A stretch of DNA of 28,092 nucleotides from CAIKMD01 sp035605975 (GTDB taxonomy: Bacteria > Pseudomonadota > Alphaproteobacteria > ATCC43930 > CGMCC-115725): NCBI GenBank assembly GCA_035605975.1, contig DATNGG010000160.1, positions 1 to 28,092 of the forward strand. Direction: 5' to 3'. Of this stretch, positions 23,451 to 28,092 are shown one piece after another (the stretch's first letter is position 1; each line of letters opens with the position of its first letter). Under the pieces are notes generated by a model, which saw only the letters and a program-made list of their open reading frames with translations, ran no database searches and was not told the origin of the DNA. The translations under genes and the position numbers were made by a program.

Positions 23451-23537
23451 GAATCATTGGTCCGATGGCACAGGCTCGCGCCTACGCGGCAACGCGCCGC
23501 TCGTCCGCTGTTACGCACGTCAACGGTAAGTCGATGT

Positions 23538-23545
23538 TAACCAGG
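23538..23545 (+). promoter_or_regulatory. TTAACCAG motif upstream of pseB
   Basis: A 7/8 match to the CtrA half-site TTAACCAT lies 67 bp upstream of the chosen pseB start. The flanking 23451-23611 has codon use unlike a gene (TTA, AGG, AGA, CCA), so it is taken as intergenic. No sigma-54 or clear sigma-70 promoter was recognised. Confidence 0.25.
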
Positions 23546-23611
23546 AACCGCAAGACTGCGGCCCATGCCGACCTGTCCGACGATCTCGCGCGACTTTACC
23601 CACCCAGACCG

Positions 23612-24745
23612 ATGCCCAAAACCAAGAGCCTGAGGCTCGCTGCGCGCGCGCCCCTCGCGCTGCTCCGCAAGCCCGCAGCGGGCGCCGATCGGTCCGCCGC
23701 ATCCGGCGCCGCCGCAACGCCCCTCTCCGACGAGGTGATCGCCGCGATGCGCCAGTTCGACGATCGCTCCGTGCTGGTCACCGGCGGCAGCGGGTCGTTC
23801 GGCCGCCGCTTCGTCGATACGCTGCTGCGCCATAGCCGCGCGCGGCGCATCGTTGTGTTCTCGCGCGACGAATACAAGCACTACGAGATGCAGCAATTCC
23901 TCGAGCCGCTCGGCACCGAGCGGCTGCGCTTCTTCATCGGCGATGTGCGCGACGGCGACCGCCTCGAGCTTGCGACGCGCGACGTCGATTTCCTCGTTCA
24001 CGCGGCGGCGCTGAAGCAGGTTCCGGCCGCCGAGTACAACCCGTTCGAATGCATGCGCACCAATGTCTCGGGCGCCGAGAACGTCGTGCGCGCGGCCTTG
24101 CGCAACAACATCCAGCGGGTGATCGCGCTCTCGACCGACAAAGCGGCCAATCCGATCAACCTTTACGGCGCGAGCAAGCTCGCCTCGGACAAAATCTTCA
24201 TTGCCGCGAACAATCTGACCGGCAAGAACGAGACGCGCTTTTCCGTGGTACGCTACGGCAACGTCGTCGGCTCGCGCGGCAGCGTCATTCCCTTCTTCCG
24301 CAAGCGCATCGCCGATGGCGCCGACCACCTGCCTATCACCGACGAGCGCATGACGCGCTTCTGGATCACGCTGCAGCAGGGCGTCAATTTCGTCGTCACC
24401 TCCTTTACGGTGATGCGCGGCGGCGAGATTTTCGTCCCCAAAATCCCAAGCATGCGGATCGTCGACCTGGCGCATTGCCTCGCGCCCGACCTGCCGCTGC
24501 GCGTCGTCGGCATTCGCCCCGGCGAGAAGCTGCATGAGGTGATGGTGACGGAGGATGATTCCCGCCTCACTCTCGAGCTCGGCGACCGCTACGTGATCGA
24601 GCCCGCCTTCGCCTGGTGGCAGCGCACGCCCTACACCGCTTCGGGCGCGCGGCCCGTACCCGACGGCTTCCGCTTCACCAGCGACACCAACACCGATTGG
24701 CTTGACGCGGACCGCCTCTGCGCGCTGGTTTCGGAAAACGCCTGA
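23612..24745 (+). CDS. pseB: UDP-N-acetylglucosamine 4,6-dehydratase (inverting), PseB
   Basis: This SDR-fold enzyme makes UDP-2-acetamido-2,6-dideoxy-beta-L-arabino-hexos-4-ulose, the first step to pseudaminic acid. NAD(P) binding is at LVTGGSGSFG (residues ~55-64). The inverting-dehydratase motif STDKAANPINLYGASK supplies Asp176, Lys177, Tyr185 and Lys189. FRYGNVVGS-type text (VVRYGNVVGSRGSVIPFF) also fits PseB. From ATG 23612 the protein has 377 aa, about 45 more than usual, with a basic/Ala-rich extension. ATG 23747 with GAGGTG upstream would give the usual ~332 aa, so the start is open. The stop overlaps the pseC ATG (TGATG). Confidence 0.92.
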   Translation: MPKTKSLRLAARAPLALLRKPAAGADRSAASGAAATPLSDEVIAAMRQFDDRSVLVTGGSGSFGRRFVDTLLRHSRARRIVVFSRDEYKHYEMQQFLEPLGTERLRFFIGDVRDGDRLELATRDVDFLVHAAALKQVPAAEYNPFECMRTNVSGAENVVRAALRNNIQRVIALSTDKAANPINLYGASKLASDKIFIAANNLTGKNETRFSVVRYGNVVGSRGSVIPFFRKRIADGADHLPITDERMTRFWITLQQGVNFVVTSFTVMRGGEIFVPKIPSMRIVDLAHCLAPDLPLRVVGIRPGEKLHEVMVTEDDSRLTLELGDRYVIEPAFAWWQRTPYTASGARPVPDGFRFTSDTNTDWLDADRLCALVSENA

Positions 24746-25992
24746 TGGGCGAGGCGCCGCGCATCCTGCCTTATGGGCGGCAGGCGATCGACGACGACGA
24801 CATCGCCGCCGTCACAGCCGTCATGCGCAGCGACTGGCTCACCACCGGCCCCGCCACCCAGGAATTCGAGGCGGCGCTCGCCGCGCGGCTTGGCGCACCG
24901 CACGCCGTCAGCTGCGCCAACGGCACCGCCGCCCTCCACCTCGCCTGCCTCGCGCTGGGGCTCGGCCCCGGGCATTGGGCGGTCGTGCCTTCGATCACCT
25001 TCGCCGCGACGGCCAATGCGGCTCGGCTTTGCGGCGCCGAAATCGCCTTCGCCGATGTCGATCCCGAGACGGGATTGATGGGACCGGCGCAACTCGAGGA
25101 TGCGCTCGCGCGGCTCGCCGCTTCCGGGCACCGCGCCAGCGCCGTGTTCCCCGTCGACCTTGCCGGCCAATGCGGCGATTTGACCGCGATCGCCGAGATC
25201 GCGCGCAAGAGCGGGCTCGCGATCGTCGAGGATTCCTGCCACGCCATCGGCACGCAATACCGGCGGCATGACGAGACCTGGCATCCGGTCGGCGCCTCGC
25301 TCGATGCCGACATGACGGTGTTCTCGTTCCACCCGGTGAAGACCATCGCCGCGGGCGAAGGCGGCGCGGTGCTGACGCGCCAAGCCGATCTCGCCGAGCG
25401 GGTGGCGCTCTTTCGCGGCCACGGGATCCATCGCAATCCCGCCGCTTTCGTCGATACCCAGGCAGGGTTCGACCACAGCGCGGTCAATCCCTGGTATTAC
25501 GAAATGGTCGCGCTCGGGCTCAATTACCGGCTGAGCGACCTCAATTGCGCCCTGGCGCACAGCCAGCTGCGCAAGCTCGACCGTTTCGTCGCCGCGCGGC
25601 ACGCGCTCGCGGCGCGCTATGACGCAAAGCTCGCGCCCCTGGCGCCGCTGCTGCGGCCGATCGCGCGCTCGCCCTGGAGCCGGCCGGCCTGGCATCTCTA
25701 CAGCGTGCTGATCGATTTCGACTCCGCCGGGATGAGCCGCGGCCAGGTCGCCCGCGCCCTCGAGGAGCGCGGCATTCGCAGCCAGGTCCACTATATTCCC
25801 GTCCATCGCCAGCCCTATTACCGGACGCGCTACGAGGGGCAAAGCCTGCCCGGCGCCGAGGCCTATTACCGCAGCACCCTCTCCCTGCCGCTCTTCGTCG
25901 GCATGACCGATGCCGATATCGACCGGGTCGCGGCGGCGCTCGCCGAGAGTCTCGGCATCACCGGCCAGACAGCGCGACGCAAGCAGCGCTGA
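24745..25992 (+). CDS. pseC: UDP-4-amino-4,6-dideoxy-N-acetyl-beta-L-altrosamine transaminase, PseC
   Basis: This 415-aa DegT/DnrJ/EryC1 aminotransferase begins ILPYGRQAIDDDDIAAVTAVMRSDWLTTGPATQEFE, the PseC-type opening. The PLP-binding lysine is Lys199 in FSFHPVKTIAAGEGG; VEDSCHAIGTQY (161-172) holds the PLP-ring Asp. Downstream ALGLNYRLSDLNCALAHSQLRKLD and RSQVHYIPVHRQPYY are conserved family segments. It transfers an amino group from glutamate to the PseB product. It overlaps pseB by one base; the next gene begins six bases after its stop, so all three are one operon. Confidence 0.95.
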   Translation: MGEAPRILPYGRQAIDDDDIAAVTAVMRSDWLTTGPATQEFEAALAARLGAPHAVSCANGTAALHLACLALGLGPGHWAVVPSITFAATANAARLCGAEIAFADVDPETGLMGPAQLEDALARLAASGHRASAVFPVDLAGQCGDLTAIAEIARKSGLAIVEDSCHAIGTQYRRHDETWHPVGASLDADMTVFSFHPVKTIAAGEGGAVLTRQADLAERVALFRGHGIHRNPAAFVDTQAGFDHSAVNPWYYEMVALGLNYRLSDLNCALAHSQLRKLDRFVAARHALAARYDAKLAPLAPLLRPIARSPWSRPAWHLYSVLIDFDSAGMSRGQVARALEERGIRSQVHYIPVHRQPYYRTRYEGQSLPGAEAYYRSTLSLPLFVGMTDADIDRVAAALAESLGITGQTARRKQR

Positions 25993-25997
25993 CCGCC

Positions 25998-26723
25998 ATG
26001 CCGCGCTCCGCCGTCTCGACGGTCTGCGTGGTGCAGGCCCTTGCCTCCTCGAATGCCTCGACCGAGGTACTCATGACGCCGCTCGGCGGCGAGCCGGTTC
26101 TGGCGCATGTGCTTCGCCGCTGCCGCGCCGTGCCGGGCGTCGATCAGGTCGTCTGCGCCACCGCAATCGGCCCCGCGGGCGACGCCATCGCCGCGCTGGC
26201 CGACGGGCTCGAGGTCACCCTCTTCCGCGGCGCTCCGGGCGACGCGCTCGCCCATTACCATGCCGCGGCGCTGACAGTTGGGGCCGATATCCTGCTGCGC
26301 GTGACCAGCGACTGCCCCTTGATCGATCCGCAGATTTGCGGCGAGCTCTTGCGCCTGCGCGCCGCCGAAGACGCCGATTACGCCGCCAACAACATGCCGC
26401 CCTCCTGGCCGCGAGGGCTCGACTGCGAGGCCTTCACCTTTGAAGTGCTCGAGGAGGCGGATGAGATCGCGACCGACCCCGCCGATCGGCTCAATGTCAC
26501 GCCGTGGATCCGCCGCAACCGTGCTTTCCGCCGCGTTAACCTTGCCGGGCCGGGCGGAGAATGGGTCGAGCAGCGCTGGATGACGGGCGAGCCCGAGGAT
26601 CTGGCGTTCTTGCGTGCGGTTTATGCCCGGATCGCGAACACCGATCCCACCTGGCGCGAGGTCGCGACGCTGATCGCCCGCGAGCCCGACGGAGCGCCCT
26701 CGATGATGCTCAAGCGACGTTAA
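25998..26723 (+). CDS. SpsF-family cytidylyltransferase-like protein with eroded nucleotide-binding motifs
   Basis: This 241-aa protein is of the SpsF / CMP-sugar synthetase-like fold: MTPLGGEPVLAHVLRRCRAVPGVDQVVCAT, FRGAPGDALAHYHAAALTVGADILLRVTSDCPLIDP, YAANNMPPSWPRGLDCEAFTF. Relatives start with QARMxSTRLPGKVL; here the place reads QALASSNASTEVL, losing both arginines and the lysine that hold the NTP. The usual EHVTP is NVTP, and LDTPEDL is MTGEPEDL, losing an Asp likely to bind metal. The frame is intact. It may be a non-catalytic or altered protein rather than a working CMP-pseudaminate synthase, so no symbol is given. It follows pseC by 5 bp. Confidence 0.8.
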   Translation: MPRSAVSTVCVVQALASSNASTEVLMTPLGGEPVLAHVLRRCRAVPGVDQVVCATAIGPAGDAIAALADGLEVTLFRGAPGDALAHYHAAALTVGADILLRVTSDCPLIDPQICGELLRLRAAEDADYAANNMPPSWPRGLDCEAFTFEVLEEADEIATDPADRLNVTPWIRRNRAFRRVNLAGPGGEWVEQRWMTGEPEDLAFLRAVYARIANTDPTWREVATLIAREPDGAPSMMLKRR

Positions 26724-26816
26724 CCAAGGGATTGCCGGGTGAGGATAGAGGCTTGCGTTATACAGGCTTTTAAGGTTTTCCCATATCGTCAACCTCTCGA
26801 CGCCAGCGGCTGCACG

Positions 26817-26831
26817 GCGACGAGTAGTCGC
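26817..26831 (+). other. Short hairpin just upstream of the 287-aa gene's ribosome binding site
   Basis: GCGAC-GAGTA-GTCGC forms a 5-bp stem ending two bases before the GAGGGA Shine-Dalgarno (26833-26838) of a TTG-started gene. It could affect ribosome access. The 121-bp gap 26724-26844 also starts with TTAACCAA (26720-26727), overlapping the previous stop codon. No convincing promoter was found in it. Confidence 0.3.
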
Positions 26832-26844
26832 AGAGGGACCTAAC

Positions 26845-27708
26845 TTGGCTGTTTCGACAACGAGCTCGACCCTGCTCAATGCGCTCGCAACCGCCTATTC
26901 GACGGCGGCGCAGTCGCGCACCACGATCGAGCTCGACATCATCAATGCGCGTATCCAACAGCAGACCGACAAAAAGATCGCCGCGCTTCAGGGTCCCGCC
27001 GACACGGTTCAGATCACGGCGAATCAGACGCTTGTGTCGCAGCTGAACAACAAGTTCACGACCAACAACCAATTTGCCAATATATTTTCAAGCAACAACA
27101 ATGTGTTTGCGGATTTGACGAGCCAGCTTGCCGCCTTGCAAACGGCGATCGCCAACGGCGATCCTCAAAGCTTCGATTTGGCATTGTTGCAAGCCAACAA
27201 CGACGTCGGCAATCTGGTCATCGCCCCGCCCTTGGCGCCTTACCAGGCCGACAATCTCGAATCCTTCAAGACCAACGGTCTCGGGATCAAGAGCTCCGCC
27301 GATTACGATCTTTCGACCGCCGCCGGAAAAGCGGCGGCCGTTGCCGATGTCCAAAACGCTCAAAGCCAGGTGATTCAGCTCTCCGGTATCCAAACCTCGA
27401 ACCAAATTCTGGCCTTCGACATCGCCTCGGCTTTGACGACGCAAATCAATTCGATCAACAAAACCATCACGGAAATGCAGAACGAAAACAGCGACTACAT
27501 TTCCGCTCAGACCGATAAGCTCAATCAGCAAGCGCAAATTCAGGAGCACTTGATTCAGCTCGGGCTCGGCAACTCGACGACGCTCGGGACGGCTTTGCAG
27601 CAGATGACCACCGCAGCCAACATTCCGACATCGCCCTTCGATGTGGTCGGCTCGGGCTCTTCGACAGCCAACAGCTCGACGCCGCCCGCGCTCTCGCTGC
27701 TGGTTTAA
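26845..27708 (+). CDS. Uncharacterised Asn/Gln/Ser/Thr-rich protein, candidate flagellar or secreted protein
   Basis: I do not recognise this 287-aa protein. It has no Cys and no Trp, only two Arg and one His, and is rich in Asn, Gln, Ser, Thr and Ala, the composition of flagellar axial and type III/I-exported proteins. No signal peptide or membrane helix is seen. The N-terminus (TTSSTLLNALATAYSTAAQSRTTIELDIINARIQQQTDKKIAALQ) and residues ~190-245 (FDIASALTTQINSINKTITEMQNENSDYISAQTDKLNQQAQIQEHL) look like coiled-coil helices flanking an Asn-rich middle. The start is TTG with GAGGGA six bases upstream. Base composition is lower in GC than its neighbours. It lies just after the glycosylation operon. 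Confidence 0.75.
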   Translation: MAVSTTSSTLLNALATAYSTAAQSRTTIELDIINARIQQQTDKKIAALQGPADTVQITANQTLVSQLNNKFTTNNQFANIFSSNNNVFADLTSQLAALQTAIANGDPQSFDLALLQANNDVGNLVIAPPLAPYQADNLESFKTNGLGIKSSADYDLSTAAGKAAAVADVQNAQSQVIQLSGIQTSNQILAFDIASALTTQINSINKTITEMQNENSDYISAQTDKLNQQAQIQEHLIQLGLGNSTTLGTALQQMTTAANIPTSPFDVVGSGSSTANSSTPPALSLLV

Positions 27709-27731
27709 GCGACGGCGCTGCGTTTGTGATG

Positions 27732-27753
27732 GCTGCCGCACGGTCGCGGCAGC
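27732..27753. terminator. Bidirectional hairpin terminator between convergent genes
   Basis: GCTGCCGC, loop ACGGTC, GCGGCAGC form a perfect 8-bp GC-rich stem in the 54-bp gap between two convergent genes. There is no T-run on either side, so it may need Rho or act as a 3'-end stabiliser. Confidence 0.55.
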
Positions 27754-27762
27754 GCAGGGGTT

Positions 27763-28092
27763 CTAATAGCGCCAAATCCGGTCGTAGAGCGACACGACCG
27801 CTTGCGCGGGGATGCCCACATCCCGCGCTTCCTCACGCATCGCTTCTTGATGCGAATATGAGCTCAGCACGATTTGCGTATCGCGCCAATCGACCGAGGC
27901 GAGGCAGTCGGGCCCGACGATCTCGATGCCGCGCCAGGTCTTGCCTTGCTTCAACGGATCGCCATCGACAATGAGGAATTTGCGGTCGCCAGCGAAAAGG
28001 CTGGTCAGGTGAAAGAGATATTCCGTCTGAAGACCGCCGCCGCGCAAGACGCAGTTGGGCGTCGTCGACCGCCGCAGCCTCGTTTCCAATGC
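27763..28092 (-). CDS. C-terminal fragment of an unidentified protein, cut by the window edge
   Basis: About 110 residues are visible and the frame is open to the right edge, so the gene starts outside. The visible part has a Rossmann-like end: KFLIVDGDPLKQGKTWRGIEIVGPDCLASVDWRDTQIVLSSYSHQEAMREEARDVGIPAQAVVSLYDRIW. This resembles the C-terminal domain of methyltransferases and hydroxylase-like proteins in surface-sugar loci (DxDPxKQGK..GIxI and IVLSS..HQEAM patterns). That likeness is from memory and weak. Its place beside pse genes fits a glycan-modification role. Confidence 0.6.
   Translation of the reverse strand, partial: ALETRLRRSTTPNCVLRGGGLQTEYLFHLTSLFAGDRKFLIVDGDPLKQGKTWRGIEIVGPDCLASVDWRDTQIVLSSYSHQEAMREEARDVGIPAQAVVSLYDRIWRY

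Noticed and set aside
23468..23482. TGGCACAGGCTCGCG as a sigma-54 promoter of pseB
   Set aside because: The GG to GC distance is off by one base from the required 12, and the -12 TTGC is missing.
23465..23611. Upstream extension of pseB to ATG 23465 or 23534
   Set aside because: Codons such as TTA, AGG, AGA and CCA are out of style for this genome, there is no family sequence, and a possible regulatory motif lies in it.

Overview
This 28 kb window comes from a high-GC alphaproteobacterium, most likely a Rhodospirillales-like lineage. The signs are a FliX class II flagellar regulator, a DUF6468-type small membrane protein next to FliM, a MotE-like secreted protein, a one-cysteine DksA, and CtrA-like and sigma-54-like flagellar promoters of Caulobacter type. 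The order-level placement is inference. No tRNA, rRNA, CRISPR array, IS element or phage gene was seen.

Left part (1-5.9 kb), metabolic and accessory genes: a 5'-truncated alpha/beta hydrolase; a convergent GNAT acetyltransferase; two divergent paralogues of the zinc-dependent MetE C-terminal-domain family sharing a 113-bp control region; a CDF cation transporter; and a cytochrome b561. The last two converge on a doublet of a ~40-bp palindromic REP-like repeat, whose second copy includes the b561 stop codon.

Middle part (6.1-23.5 kb), a flagellar cluster in several transcription units. On the minus strand from 12.4 kb run fliL, fliM, a DUF6468-like gene, a motE-like gene and a 1109-aa secreted protein with duplicated beta-type modules and helical repeats. 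Diverging from fliL are flgF, flgG, flgA and flgH. A dihydroxyphthalate-decarboxylase-like gene, dksA and fliX follow on the minus strand. Diverging from fliX are flgI, a rod-binding (FlgJ-N/CheL) gene, a FlgN-like chaperone, flgK and flgL. Both divergent control regions (fliL/flgF and fliX/flgI) have the same layout: a pair of GGCA-N5-TGCC-like sites about 85-110 bp upstream of a strong sigma-54 -24/-12 promoter, plus CtrA-like TTAA motifs. This looks like the CtrA to FliX/FlbD to sigma-54 hierarchy known from Caulobacter.

Right part (23.6-28 kb), flagellin or surface glycosylation: pseB and pseC overlap by one base, followed by an SpsF-family cytidylyltransferase whose nucleotide-binding motifs are largely eroded. 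Then come a 287-aa protein without Cys or Trp, rich in Asn, Gln, Ser and Thr, started by TTG (a candidate secreted or flagellar-axial protein of unknown function), and the 3' end of an unidentified convergent gene.
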